A stretch of DNA of 64,000 nucleotides from Deltaproteobacteria bacterium. Lineage in GTDB: Bacteria > JADJOY01. Location of the stretch: positions 259,501-323,500 of the forward strand of contig JADJOY010000009.1 of NCBI GenBank assembly GCA_016713535.1. The letters are read 5' to 3'. This document shows positions 1-9,434 of this stretch, one piece after another. The position numbers and the translations under genes were made by a program. Position 1 is the stretch's first letter. Every line of letters begins with the position of its first letter. A model generated the notes under the pieces. It had not been told where the DNA came from. It saw only the letters and a list, made by a program, of their open reading frames with translations, and did not search any database.

Positions 1-1
1 C

Positions 2-130
2 TGGCAGCAGATGGTGCTGTCGGGCGGCGGTGCCTACCCGGCGGCCGGCTCGATCACCTGGACGACGATGAACGGTACCTCGGTGTCGCTGGCCCCGAAC
101 ACGGCCGTGATCGGCCGCGCCGCGCAGTGA
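2..130 (+). CDS. C-terminal end of an unidentified protein (partial)
   Basis: The last 42 codons of a gene that enters from the left edge, in the frame starting at base 2 and ending at a TGA. The fragment is rich in Gly, Ala, Ser and Thr (it includes SGGGAYPAAGS and ends VIGRAAQ), which would suit an exported or beta-rich domain, but no family can be recognised from so little. It is closed by a strong rho-independent terminator at 158-216, so it is the last gene of its transcript. Polysaccharide genes follow on the same strand; whether this gene belongs to that pathway cannot be told. Confidence 0.55.
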   Translation, partial: WQQMVLSGGGAYPAAGSITWTTMNGTSVSLAPNTAVIGRAAQ

Positions 131-157
131 CCTCTCTACCTCTCGGTGGGTGAACCG

Positions 158-216
158 CCGAGGCCCCGGCGCCGTGGGAACCCCTGCCCCACGGCGCTCC
201 GGGGCCTCGGCTTTTT
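158..216 (+). terminator. Rho-independent terminator
   Basis: A long GC-rich stem: CCGAGGCCCCGGCGCCGTGG on the left pairs with CCACGGCGCTCCGGGGCCTCGG on the right with one mismatch region, a short loop around 178-187, and a CTTTTTC tail at 211-217. It lies 28 bases after the stop of the partial gene and separates it from the GT4 gene at 349. Confidence 0.8.
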
Positions 217-348
217 CGTTGCAGTCCCGTCCGCCTACCTGCTACGTGCGTTCGGTGCGCCGTTCGATCCACGCGTGTTAGGGTTTTCGTTTCGCGCGCA
301 GACGGAGAGATCGCCAGCGCCCCTCCGCTCCCCGCCGCGCTCCGCAGG

Positions 349-1611
349 ATGAACAGCCCCCCTCGACCCGCGCGCGATCGCCTCGCCTACCTGGTGATGC
401 GCTTCCCTGCGGTGACCGAGACGTTCGTGCTGCGGGAGATGGTCGAAGTCGAACGGCAGGGCCTGCCCCTCGAGCTCTACGTGGTGATCCGCCAGGACGA
501 GAAGGTCGTCCATCCCGAGGCTCTCCCGTATCTGGACCGGCTCCACACGCGGCCCTACCTGTCCCCGGGGGTCCTCGCCGCCAACCTCCGCTGGCTGGTG
601 CGCAAGCCGCGTGCGTACCTGCGCCTGTGGACCGAGACCTTCCGCGACCTCTGGGGGACCTGGAACTTCCTCGCCCGGGCAATCGTCCTCTTTCCCAAGG
701 CCGCGGCCTTCGCCGAGGACATGGAGTCCCGTGGCATCGGCCACGTCCACGCGCACTTCGCCACCCACGCCGCCTACATGGCGTACGTGATCCACGGTCT
801 CACCGGGATCACCACCAGCATCACCGCGCACGCCCACGACATCTTCATCCGCAAGGCGATGTTGTGCCGCAAGGTCGCCGCGGCGCGCTTCGTGGCGGTG
901 ATCTCCGAGTTCAACCGCGACTGGATCGCGCGCCACTGCGGTGAGCAGGTCCGCGGCAAGATCCACACCGTCCGCTGCGGTGTCTTCCCCGAGCGCTACG
1001 CCCCGCGCGCCCTGCCCGCCGGCCCGCGCGATCCGCGCCGCCCCTTTCAGGTGCTCACGGTCGCGAGCCTGCGTGACTACAAGGGCATCCCGGTGCTCAT
1101 CGAGGCGTGCCGCCTGGTGCGCGAGCGCATTCCCGGGCTGCGCTGGGAGCTCATCGGTGGCGGGCCGGACCGTGCGGCGCTCGAGGCGCAGATCGCCACG
1201 GCGGGCGTCGGCGACGTGCTCACGCTCGGCGGCCCCAAGCCCGAGGACCATGTGGCCGGCCGCCTCGAAACGGCCGATGCCTTCGTGCTCACGAGCGTGG
1301 TGATGCCGGACATGCGCATGGAGGGCATTCCGGTGGTGCTGATGGAGGCGCTCGCCAGCGGCCTGCCCACGATCGCGACGAGGATCTCGGGGATCCCCGA
1401 GCTGATCATCGATGGCGACACCGGCTGGCTGGTCCCCGATCGAGATCCCCGCGCCGTCGCCGATGCCCTGGCCGGGCTGTACAATGATCCGATCGAGGCC
1501 GCGCGCCGTGGCGCGCGCGGGCGGCAGCACGTCCTCGCGGAGTTCACGGTGCCCGCGAACGTCGCCCGCCTGCGCGCCCTGCTGGAAGACGCCATCGCGG
1601 CCCAGCGGTGA
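349..1611 (+). CDS. GT4-family glycosyltransferase (WcaL-like)
   Basis: A 420-residue retaining glycosyltransferase of the GT-B fold, predicted to transfer a sugar from a nucleotide donor onto a growing surface polysaccharide at the cytoplasmic face of the membrane. The N-terminal half opens with the acceptor-domain signature YLVMRFPAVTETFVLREM, typical of colanic-acid WcaL-like enzymes. The C-terminal half has the nucleotide-sugar site: the E-x7-E motif EGIPVVLME and the following ALASGLPTIAT, then a helix ending in the usual LLEDAI tail. The length is normal for the family. A GT2 gene follows after 34 bases and a glycoside-hydrolase-like lipoprotein overlaps that gene, so the three form one polysaccharide operon. 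The exact sugar is unknown. Confidence 0.85.
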   Translation: MNSPPRPARDRLAYLVMRFPAVTETFVLREMVEVERQGLPLELYVVIRQDEKVVHPEALPYLDRLHTRPYLSPGVLAANLRWLVRKPRAYLRLWTETFRDLWGTWNFLARAIVLFPKAAAFAEDMESRGIGHVHAHFATHAAYMAYVIHGLTGITTSITAHAHDIFIRKAMLCRKVAAARFVAVISEFNRDWIARHCGEQVRGKIHTVRCGVFPERYAPRALPAGPRDPRRPFQVLTVASLRDYKGIPVLIEACRLVRERIPGLRWELIGGGPDRAALEAQIATAGVGDVLTLGGPKPEDHVAGRLETADAFVLTSVVMPDMRMEGIPVVLMEALASGLPTIATRISGIPELIIDGDTGWLVPDRDPRAVADALAGLYNDPIEAARRGARGRQHVLAEFTVPANVARLRALLEDAIAAQR

Positions 1612-1645
1612 GCCGCCCGAACCCCGCCGAGAGCGAACCGAGACC

Positions 1646-2806
1646 ATGCTCCTCGATTTCGTGATCCTCGTCTCGCTGGCGGCGCTCGTGTACACGTTCG
1701 TCGGTTATCCGGCGCTCATGGCGGGGTGGGCGCGGCTCAAGCCACGGCCGGTCCGCTCCGCGCCGATCACGCCGCGCGTGACGCTGCTGATCTGCGCTCA
1801 CAACGAAGAGGACGTGATCGAGCGCAAGCTCGAGAACTCGCTCAGGATCGACTACCCGCGCGAGCTGCTCGAGATCCTCGTGGTCGATGACGGCTCCACC
1901 GACCGCACCGCGGAGATCGTGCGACGCTTCGCCGACCGCGGCGTTTGCCTGGTGACGCAGAGCCCGCGCCAGGGCAAGAGCCTCGCGGTCAACCTCGGCG
2001 TGTCGAAGGCGAGCGGCGAGCTCGTCGTGCTCTCCGACGCCTCGCCCGACTACGTGGCGAACGCGGTGCGCGCCGCCGCACGCCACTTCGCAGACCCGGA
2101 CGTCGGCGTGGTGTCCGGGCGGATCCGCCTCCAGGACAGCGCCTCCGCCGTCGAGGTGCCCGCCGGCCTCTACTGGAAGTACCAGGAGATGCTCTGCGTG
2201 TGGGAGAGCGCGACCGGAACGACCGTGGGTGTCAACGGCAATCTGTTCGCGTTTCGCCGCGAGCGTTTCACGCCGCTGCCCGCCGATACCATCAACGACG
2301 AGTTCACCATCGCGATGAAGATGGCCACGAGCGGCTACCGGGTGCTCTACGATCCCGAGGCCGTGACCCACGACATCGTGTCGTCGTCGATGTCCGACGA
2401 GGTCGCGCGGCGCGCGCGCATCAACGCCGGCCGCTACCAGGCGTTGCTCCAGACCTCGTTCCTTTCGCTCGCCCACCCCGCGCTCACGTTCCGGCTGGTG
2501 TCCCACAAGCTGAGCCGGCCGCTCGCACCGCTCTTCATGATCGCGCTGCTGGTGGCGACGGTGGTGGACTGGGCCGGGCGCGGCGACGACGAGATCGCCG
2601 GCCTCCTGGTGGCGGGGCAGCTCCTGCTCTACGGCATGGCGTGGTTCGGCTGGGTCGCCGAGCGGCGGCGCTGGCCCAAGCTCAAGATCGTGAGCGTCCC
2701 GTACTTCTTCGTGAGCGGTAACGTCGCGGCGCTGATCGGGCTCTACCGGTACGTGACGGGCCGGCAGAGCGTGACGTGGCAGAAGCGCAGCGTCGCGAGC
2801 GCGTGA
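1646..2806 (+). CDS. Membrane GT2-family glycosyltransferase
   Basis: A 386-residue processive-type GT2 enzyme. An N-terminal membrane helix (about residues 3-22) is followed by a GT-A domain with VVDDGSTD (about 79-86), the SDAS motif carrying the metal-binding Asp131, the NDEF motif at 217-220 as likely catalytic base, and RRARINAGRYQ at 255-265 in the position of the Q/RxxRW motif of cellulose- and hyaluronan-synthase-like enzymes. Two or more C-terminal membrane helices (from about 295) follow. The ATG at 1646 is chosen because it starts the membrane helix; a longer in-frame reading only overlaps the upstream GT4 gene. It probably polymerises or extends an exopolysaccharide; substrate unknown. 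Confidence 0.85.
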   Translation: MLLDFVILVSLAALVYTFVGYPALMAGWARLKPRPVRSAPITPRVTLLICAHNEEDVIERKLENSLRIDYPRELLEILVVDDGSTDRTAEIVRRFADRGVCLVTQSPRQGKSLAVNLGVSKASGELVVLSDASPDYVANAVRAAARHFADPDVGVVSGRIRLQDSASAVEVPAGLYWKYQEMLCVWESATGTTVGVNGNLFAFRRERFTPLPADTINDEFTIAMKMATSGYRVLYDPEAVTHDIVSSSMSDEVARRARINAGRYQALLQTSFLSLAHPALTFRLVSHKLSRPLAPLFMIALLVATVVDWAGRGDDEIAGLLVAGQLLLYGMAWFGWVAERRRWPKLKIVSVPYFFVSGNVAALIGLYRYVTGRQSVTWQKRSVASA

Positions 2807-4062
2807 GCCGGATCGTGGCTCGCTCGCCGGGCTGGCTGGCCGCGGCTCTGTGCGTGCTGACGGCGGCGACGAGCTGTGCGCCGCGCCAGCTCGAGGTCCC
2901 GCTCGAGCGCGACTCGGCGGTGGAGCGCGTCGTGAGCGGGGCGACGCGCTCGCCGGCCGCGATCCACACCGCGTTCCAGGGTGGCTTCGGCCCGGACGCG
3001 GAGACCACGTTGCCATGGGTGGCACGCCGCCACGGCCTGTGGGTACTGAGCGGCGGACCGTCCAAGGCGGCGCGACTCCGCGAGCTGAACCCGGCGGGGC
3101 TCGTGCTCCGCTACACCAAGATCGGCGGGCTACATGGGCCGGAGACGCGCCCGCCGACGGGCGACCCGGACTGGGCGGAGATCGAGAGGCGCGACCTCGT
3201 CGCGCGGGACGAGCGCGGCGCGCCGGTGCGGAACACCGAGAACGGCTGGTTCTACGTGGATCTCCTCGATCCCGCGCGGCGCGGCGCGTGGATCGAGGTC
3301 CTGGTGGCGCGCCTCGCCGTGGACCTCGAGGGCTACGACGGGGTGATGCTCGACAACAGCGGCGTGGTCCACGAGTCGCTGATGAGTGCGCGCCCCGCGG
3401 GCTACGACGACGCGGCCTACTTCGACGCGGTCCACGAGGTGTTGCGTGCGGTGCGCGCGGCGCTCCCCGGCAAGACCATCGTGTTCAACTCGTACGGCGG
3501 GTTCGCGGCGGAGCGGCTGCGCGGCCCGGCGCTCCTCGACGTTGCGGACGGGATCTACTTCGAGGGCTTCTCGTTCAAGGTCACGGGCACGCACTTCGCG
3601 TCGCGCCGGCTGGTCCAGCAGCTCACCGACTTCGCGGCGGCGGCGCGGTCCGGGAAGATCACGGTGGCCCTCGACTACGTCGACGCCGCCGACGTCGAGC
3701 GTCGCACGTTCTCACTCGCGTCGTTCCTGCTCGCCGCCGGCGAGCGCTCCTATCACTTCGTGAGCGCGCCCCGGATCGCGAGCGCGGTGCAGGAGTACCC
3801 CGAGCAGGCGCTCGACCTCGGGCGCGCCCTCGACGCGATGCGAGCGCGTACCGACGGGCTGCTGAGCCGGCGCTACGAGCGTGGCTGGGTGTTGCTCAAC
3901 CCCGAGGACCAGCCCGCCGTCTTCGAGCTCGCGGGAAAGGGCCGCGCGGAGCGGCTCCGCCTCGAAGGCGGCGGAGCGTTCCCGTCGCCGGGTGCCCTGG
4001 TGTGGGAGGCGAGTGCACGGCGCATCGAGCTCGCGCCACACAGTGGCGCGATCGTGCGCTAG
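2803..4062 (+). CDS. Lipoprotein, putative glycoside hydrolase (GHL15-like)
   Basis: About 419 residues. A GTG start overlaps the preceding stop (GTGA); a second GTG at 2776 is possible. The N-terminus is a lipoprotein signal ending LTAATSC, so the mature protein should be anchored by Cys. The body looks like a TIM-barrel sugar hydrolase: VLRYTKIGG, FYVDLLDPARRGAWIE, then YDGVMLDNSG with the acidic strand end expected for a catalytic residue, and IVFNSYGG. This pattern recalls the hypothetical glycosyl-hydrolase-like family 15 (DUF4015-type). Overlap with the GT2 gene suggests it trims or releases the polysaccharide made by its neighbours. The family call is by motif only and the catalytic residues are inferred. 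Confidence 0.6.
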   Translation: MSRIVARSPGWLAAALCVLTAATSCAPRQLEVPLERDSAVERVVSGATRSPAAIHTAFQGGFGPDAETTLPWVARRHGLWVLSGGPSKAARLRELNPAGLVLRYTKIGGLHGPETRPPTGDPDWAEIERRDLVARDERGAPVRNTENGWFYVDLLDPARRGAWIEVLVARLAVDLEGYDGVMLDNSGVVHESLMSARPAGYDDAAYFDAVHEVLRAVRAALPGKTIVFNSYGGFAAERLRGPALLDVADGIYFEGFSFKVTGTHFASRRLVQQLTDFAAAARSGKITVALDYVDAADVERRTFSLASFLLAAGERSYHFVSAPRIASAVQEYPEQALDLGRALDAMRARTDGLLSRRYERGWVLLNPEDQPAVFELAGKGRAERLRLEGGGAFPSPGALVWEASARRIELAPHSGAIVR

Positions 4063-4120
4063 GAGCCTGTCGGGAAATGTGCTTCGCACGCCGCCCTCGC
4101 CTCCGGCGAGGCTCGGCGCC

Positions 4121-5602
4121 TCACGCGGGGGGCGAGAATCGATAGACCCGGAACGACTCGTTCCGGAACCGCAGCTCGAACCACTCGGGATGGCGCGCGA
4201 CCAGGCCGCCGGTGCGGTTCTCCTCGTCGAGACCGTCGATCAGCCAGCGCACGCCGACGCTCTTCAGGTAGGCCACGAGCTCGTCGTCGGGGGCCACGTG
4301 CGGCACCACCGCGGGGCGGCCCGTGAAGAGCGAGATCGCGCGCGCCTTGCGGAACGCGATCACGTCGCTCGGTTCGGTGCGCGCGCGGATGAAGAGGAAG
4401 AGCTCGCGCGCGGTCGCGGTCGAGACGCCGTTCGCGAGCGGTCCGAAGTCGAGCGTGGTGTAGCGCGCCACGTCCGAGATCCCCGCCGCCAGCACGAACG
4501 CAGCCGGTAGCGCGGCGCGCCGCCACGGGCTCGTCGCTCCACCGAGGAAGCGCTCGCCGAGTCGCTCCAGCGTCACCAGCGCGTAGCCGAAGAAGAGCGG
4601 CAGGCTGGGAAGCAGGAAGCGAGTGCCCTGCTCGCTCGGCCAGGCGAGCACGATGCCGAGGTAGCAGAGCAAGAACGTCTCGAGGACCGTGGCGCCGCGT
4701 CGCACACGGCTTCCCCACTGGTACGCCGCCAGGCCGATCGTGAGCGCGGTGAGGATGGCGCGTGGCGTGAGCCAGTAGCCATTGGTCCACAGCACCGACA
4801 GCGCCCGGGCGTACACGCCGACGTTTCGCACCACCACCATCGGGTCGTTCCTGAGCTGGTCCGTGTAGCTCGCCTCGGGCGGCAGCCAGCGCGACTGCAG
4901 CACGAACCCCACCGCGTAGACGAGCCCCGCGACCACCAGCTCGGGAGTCGGGCGGCGGTGACGCACCAGCTCGATCAGCCCGAAGCCGAGCATCAGCGTG
5001 AGCCCCACCGTGCGGGTTGCCGTCGCCACGAACGCGAGCACGCCGATCGTCACAGCCGTGCCGAGCCGCACCCGCTCGCCGCGGTCGTCACGCTCGAGGC
5101 GCTGCATCGCGAGCAGCGCCGCGTACACCGCGGCGAGGAAGGGCAGGTCGGAGAGCACCTGGTCCTTGAAGTCCCACACCCACGGGCTGAGGCCGATCAT
5201 CGCGACCACCGCGTAACGCAGCCACGGGCGCGCGAAGCTGCGCAGCACGCGCTCGATCAGCAGCAGCGCGACGAGCAAGAACACCACGCATTCGACCTTC
5301 ATCGCGGTGAGGTTGAGCTCGGGCAGCGTCGCCGCCACCACGGGTGCCAGGAGCAGCGGGAAGAGCGGCGGATAGGCGCGCGGTCCGGTCGAGGCGGTGG
5401 CCGGGTTGTAGACGTAGCCGGTGGCGGCGTACGGCCGCCCCTCCACCAGGTTCCGCGCGTGCTGCACGTACTGGGCGAAGTCGGCGCCCCAGTCGTGGCC
5501 GTCGCGGATCGTGGCGAGCTGGAACGCGCCGATCGCCAGCATCAGCGCCGGGAACACCAGGCGCGCGTACGGGGACCGAGGACGAGGGGAGGGTCGGTCC
5601 AC
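4121..5602 (-). CDS. Polytopic membrane glycosyltransferase (ArnT/GT39/GT83-like)
   Basis: A 493-residue integral membrane protein with roughly ten hydrophobic helices. After the first helix comes a long periplasmic loop containing GADFAQYVQHARNLVEG, the acidic motif region found in ArnT and PMT-type enzymes that use polyprenyl-phosphate-linked sugars, followed by RAYPPLFPLLLAP, which resembles the YPPL motif of this superfamily. The C-terminal part is a soluble periplasmic domain (FRNESFRVYRFSPPA at the end). It probably transfers a lipid-linked sugar to an acceptor in the periplasm. It is convergent with the polysaccharide operon, 58 bases apart, and stands alone on its strand. Donor and acceptor are unknown. 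Confidence 0.7.
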   Translation of the reverse strand: MDRPSPRPRSPYARLVFPALMLAIGAFQLATIRDGHDWGADFAQYVQHARNLVEGRPYAATGYVYNPATASTGPRAYPPLFPLLLAPVVAATLPELNLTAMKVECVVFLLVALLLIERVLRSFARPWLRYAVVAMIGLSPWVWDFKDQVLSDLPFLAAVYAALLAMQRLERDDRGERVRLGTAVTIGVLAFVATATRTVGLTLMLGFGLIELVRHRRPTPELVVAGLVYAVGFVLQSRWLPPEASYTDQLRNDPMVVVRNVGVYARALSVLWTNGYWLTPRAILTALTIGLAAYQWGSRVRRGATVLETFLLCYLGIVLAWPSEQGTRFLLPSLPLFFGYALVTLERLGERFLGGATSPWRRAALPAAFVLAAGISDVARYTTLDFGPLANGVSTATARELFLFIRARTEPSDVIAFRKARAISLFTGRPAVVPHVAPDDELVAYLKSVGVRWLIDGLDEENRTGGLVARHPEWFELRFRNESFRVYRFSPPA

Positions 5603-5739
5603 GCGGTGCGTTCCCTGGGCGTTGCCCCGAAGAGCCGCGCCGCCGAGCCGCTCAGCCTAGCAGCGTACGGCGCGCTCTCCGCTAGCGGACCGGATCTGGG
5701 GTTCGTGATCCGAGCGGGTTGCTCGCCGCCCGTGCAACG

Positions 5740-7674
5740 TCACGGCCCGAGCCGTAGCACCAGCAGATCTCGCAGGATCGGCGTCTCGAGCGGCTCTCCG
5801 CCCAGATCCTTGGCGTCGAAGAACCAGCCGGTCACGAACGGGAAGTCGCGACCGTCGAGCGCCACCTCGAGACCGAGGTCCTCGCCGGTCCCACCGAACG
5901 ACCGCGCCCAGCGCGTGGCGCCGTCGCCGCTCGCGAGGCGCGTGACGAAGATGTCCTTGTCGCCGGCGCTGGTCAGCGCGGCGCCGCGGAAATCCAGCGT
6001 GCCGCTGAAGTGGCCGGTCACGACCACGTCCCCGCTGCTCTGCACGGCGAGGCCGAGCCCCTCGTCCGAGCCGGCCGCGCCGATCCCCCGTGCCCACACC
6101 GGGTTGCCGGTCGCGCCATCGAGCTTGGCGACCAACACGTCGTCGTCGCCCGCGCTGGTGAGCCGGATCGAGCCGAGGTCGTCGGTGCCGTGGAAGTAGC
6201 CCGTGAGCGCGACGTGACCGTCGGGGGTGCCGGCGACCGCGATGCCCTCGTCCACGTCGCTCGAGCCGAAGCCGCTCGCCCAGATCGCGTGGCCGTCGTC
6301 CGCGCCGAGCTTGGCGACGAACAGGTCCTGGGCTCCGTGGCTGCGAAGCTCCGTCGCGCCGAACACGGGGCGGTTCGAGAAGAAGCCCGTGAGCAGGATG
6401 TCGCCCGCCGCGTCTGCCGAGATGTCGAGCCCCTGGTCGTCGTCGGCGTCGCCGAAGCTGCGCGCCCAGATCGGGTGGCCGTCGCTGGCGGCTAGCTTCG
6501 TCACCAGCACGTCGCGGTTGCCGTTGCCCTGGATCTTGGCGCCACCCACCGAGAGATCGCCGAGGAAGAAGCCGGTGACCAGCACCTGGCCGTCCTTGCC
6601 GACCGTGATCCCCATGCCCTGGTCGCTCTGCTTGGTGCCGAACCCGTCCGCCCACAGCACCTCGCCGCTCGCGGCGGACAGCTTGGCGACGAAGATGTCG
6701 CGCGCGCCACGGGACGCGAGCCGGACGCGCCCGAACGACACGGAGTCCTGGAAGAACCCGGTGACGTAGACGTCGCCGGCGCCGTCGACCGCCACCGCGA
6801 GCCCGCGCTCGTCGCTCGGGCCACCGAACGACGTCGACCACACGTGGCTGCCGTCACCGCCCCGGTACTTGGCCACGACGACGTCGTCGCCGCCACGGTT
6901 CTGAAGCGGGCCACCGCCGAAGTCGGCCTGCGGGGAGTCGAAATAGCCGGTGGTGAGGACCGCGCCCTGCGCGTCGACCGCCGCGCCGAAGCCGCGGTCG
7001 GTGGTCTCGCGACCGAAGCGCCGCGCCCACACGAGCCCACCCGGCGCCACGAAGCGCGCCGCGACGGAGCGCTCCTCGTCGACGCGCAGCGCGCAGGTGC
7101 TCTCGGCGGTGGTGCAGGCTCCCGAGAAGCTCGCGAAGGTGCCGCCCCCCGCGGGCTCGGCGGTGAGCGTGACGTCGGTGCCGGGGGGGACGAACAGGCT
7201 GCAGTCGTCGTCACAGGTGGTGTCGCCCGGCGCCGCGTGGATCCGCCCCTGCCCGTCGCCCTGGAAGGTCAGGGAGAGCTCGGCGGCGGCGCGGAACGTG
7301 GCGGTGACGGTGACCGAGAGGTCGACGGTGAGAGTGCACCGCGGCTGCGTTCCGCCGCACCCGCCCGACCAGCCGGCGAAATACTGGCGCTCGCCGGGAA
7401 TCGCCTCGAGCACCACCGAGGTCCCGCGCGGGAAGCTCGCCTCGCAGGTGGCGCCGCAGTCGAGACCGGCGGGCTGAGATGCCACGCGACCCGCGCCGTC
7501 CAGCGCGACCGAGATGCGCGGCTGGCTCGAGCCGCCGCTGGAGCCACAAGCGGCCGCCAGAAGTGTCACGAAAACGAGCCCCGCGCGGGTCGCGGTCCTG
7601 ACACGCGCCGCACCCCGCGGAGAGGGGTCGTGTGGCTCGAGGGTTGGATTCAAGGGCTCGGAAGCGTTCGACAT
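5740..7674 (-). CDS. Lipoprotein with two bacterial-repeat domains and seven SBBP repeats
   Basis: About 644 residues. The ATG at 7674 is preceded by GAGGCGAG and is preferred to an upstream start. A hydrophobic signal ends LLAAACGSSG, a lipobox. Two cysteine-rich bacterial-repeat modules follow (FAGWSGGCGG in the first, FASFSGACTT in the second), each with conserved Cys pairs. Then come seven tandem repeats of about 59 residues built on W-A-x-x-F-G, DxGxGxAVD, VxVTGxF and DIFVAKL, the beta-propeller SBBP type. Seven blades would close one propeller. It is likely a secreted or surface-anchored protein with a binding role; no catalytic motif is seen. The divergent cardiolipin synthase begins 278 bases away across a GC-rich gap with no clear signals. 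Confidence 0.8.
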   Translation of the reverse strand: MSNASEPLNPTLEPHDPSPRGAARVRTATRAGLVFVTLLAAACGSSGGSSQPRISVALDGAGRVASQPAGLDCGATCEASFPRGTSVVLEAIPGERQYFAGWSGGCGGTQPRCTLTVDLSVTVTATFRAAAELSLTFQGDGQGRIHAAPGDTTCDDDCSLFVPPGTDVTLTAEPAGGGTFASFSGACTTAESTCALRVDEERSVAARFVAPGGLVWARRFGRETTDRGFGAAVDAQGAVLTTGYFDSPQADFGGGPLQNRGGDDVVVAKYRGGDGSHVWSTSFGGPSDERGLAVAVDGAGDVYVTGFFQDSVSFGRVRLASRGARDIFVAKLSAASGEVLWADGFGTKQSDQGMGITVGKDGQVLVTGFFLGDLSVGGAKIQGNGNRDVLVTKLAASDGHPIWARSFGDADDDQGLDISADAAGDILLTGFFSNRPVFGATELRSHGAQDLFVAKLGADDGHAIWASGFGSSDVDEGIAVAGTPDGHVALTGYFHGTDDLGSIRLTSAGDDDVLVAKLDGATGNPVWARGIGAAGSDEGLGLAVQSSGDVVVTGHFSGTLDFRGAALTSAGDKDIFVTRLASGDGATRWARSFGGTGEDLGLEVALDGRDFPFVTGWFFDAKDLGGEPLETPILRDLLVLRLGP

Positions 7675-7952
7675 CTCGCCTCGGGTCGACGTCACGTCGG
7701 TGGCTAGCAGGCTCCCATGAAGTTGCACATCCGCGACCGCCGAGCAACCGTCCCCCACGGCTCTTTGCAACCACGACGCCAGGATCGTGGGCGGCGGGGC
7801 AGCCGACTCCGGCGCGGGGGCCGGCTCGGCGGCGTCACGCCCGGCGGGCGGTCCGCCGCGCGGCCCGGTCGGGGCGCCGCGCCCGCCCGCGCGGGATACG
7901 GGCGTCGCCCTGGTAAGCTCGCCGCGACCCGCGCCGCCGGCGCGTCGGGAGG

Positions 7953-9434
7953 GTGCTCGTCCTCGTGATCGGTGAATGGATCCACAGTCACGTCGGCGTG
8001 ACGCTCGCGGTGACGGTCGGTGGCTACCTCATCACCGCCGTCTACGTGCCGCGGGTGCTGTTCCGCAAGAGCGAGCCGGGCGCCACGCTCGCGTGGCTGA
8101 TCGTGATCCTGCTCTTCCCGTACGCGGGGCTGCTCTTCTACACGGTGCTCGGCACCAACCGGATTCGCCGCCGGCGCGCGGCGCGCCGCGAGTACGACGA
8201 CCAGATCGAGGCCGGGCTCGTCGAGCTGCTCGAGCCCGACGGCCCCGGAGGGCGCCCCGCGGCGCCCGAGCCGTGGATCGACACCACGATCTTCCGGGTG
8301 GCGCGGAACCTCGGGCTCGGCAACGGCACCGCGGGCAACGACGTGGTGCTCTACGCCGACGGGCCGGCTGCCTTCGCCGCGATGATCGCGGCGATCCACG
8401 ACGCGCGTCAGCACGTCCACGTCGAGTTCTTCATCTTCCGCCACGACCGCACCGGCGAGCGGGTGCTCGACGCGCTGATCGCGGCGGCGAAGCGTGGCGT
8501 CGAGGTGCGGCTCCTGGTCGACGCGGTCGGGCTCGCGATGACCCGCACCCGGGTCAAGTTCTTCGCGCCGCTCGAGCTCGCCGGCGGCCAGGTGACGCGC
8601 TTCCTGCCGGTCGGCTGGGTGCGCGGCTGGTCGTTCTTCAACCTGCGCAACCACCGCAAGCTGCTGGTGGTCGACGGCGACGTCGCGTTCACCGGCGGCA
8701 TGAACGTCGGCGACGAGTACGCCGGGCGGCGCCGCCGCTGGACCCGCCCGTGGCGCGACACCATGGTGCGGATCCGCGGCCCCGCCGCGCGCGCGCTGCA
8801 AGCGGTGTTCGCTCGCGACTGGTACTTCGCGGCGCAGGAGAGCCTCGCCGACCAGCGCTTCTTCCCGGCCCCCGAACCCGCCGGCAGCGACGTGGTGCAG
8901 GTGGTGCCGAGCGGTCCCGACGACTCGCTGCTCAGGCTCCACCGCCACACCCTGGCGGTGATCGAGGCAGCGCGCGAGCGGCTCTACATCATCACGCCCT
9001 ACTTCATCCCCGATCCGGCGCTGGCGAGCGCGATCGCGCTCGCGGCGTTACGAGGCGTGGACGTGCGCATCATGCTGCCGTTGCGCTCGAACCACCCCAT
9101 GGTGAAGTGGGCGGGACGCAGCTTCTACGAAGAGCTGCTCGAGGCCGGGGTGGTGATCCACGAGTTCGACGAGGGGATGCTCCACGCCAAGGCGCTCGTG
9201 GTCGACGGGCTGGTGACGAGTGTCGGCAGCGCGAACATGGACATCCGCAGCTTCCGCCTCAACTTCGAGCTCAACATCTTCATCTACGGCTCCGCGTTCG
9301 CCTCGCAGATCGAGGAAGTGTTCGTGCGCAACGCGCTCGCCTCGAAGCGGGTCGACCCCGCCGAGTACGCGCGCCGCTCGCTCGTCCAGCGCTTCGCCGA
9401 GACCACCGCGCGGGTGCTGTCGCCGGTTCTGTGA
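7953..9434 (+). CDS. cls: Cardiolipin synthase (phospholipase D family)
   Basis: A 493-residue cardiolipin synthase that joins two phosphatidylglycerol molecules at the inner membrane. Two N-terminal membrane helices (about residues 10-30 and 45-65, including VPRVLFRKSEPGATLAW) precede two phospholipase D catalytic motifs: NHRKLLVVDGDVAFTGG near residue 233 and LHAKALVVDGLVTSVGSAN near residue 410, both with the full HxKxxxxD. Length and order match bacterial ClsA-type enzymes. The GTG at 7953 directly abuts a GGGAGG, so the GTG at 7965, which has better spacing from that site, could be the true start. It is first of a four-gene coupled set ending at 11931. Confidence 0.92.
   Translation: MLVLVIGEWIHSHVGVTLAVTVGGYLITAVYVPRVLFRKSEPGATLAWLIVILLFPYAGLLFYTVLGTNRIRRRRAARREYDDQIEAGLVELLEPDGPGGRPAAPEPWIDTTIFRVARNLGLGNGTAGNDVVLYADGPAAFAAMIAAIHDARQHVHVEFFIFRHDRTGERVLDALIAAAKRGVEVRLLVDAVGLAMTRTRVKFFAPLELAGGQVTRFLPVGWVRGWSFFNLRNHRKLLVVDGDVAFTGGMNVGDEYAGRRRRWTRPWRDTMVRIRGPAARALQAVFARDWYFAAQESLADQRFFPAPEPAGSDVVQVVPSGPDDSLLRLHRHTLAVIEAARERLYIITPYFIPDPALASAIALAALRGVDVRIMLPLRSNHPMVKWAGRSFYEELLEAGVVIHEFDEGMLHAKALVVDGLVTSVGSANMDIRSFRLNFELNIFIYGSAFASQIEEVFVRNALASKRVDPAEYARRSLVQRFAETTARVLSPVL

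Noticed and set aside
235-1695. Long minus-strand frame opposite the GT4 gene, and similar ones opposite most genes
   Set aside because: High GC removes stops in antisense frames; none has a recognisable motif or start signal.
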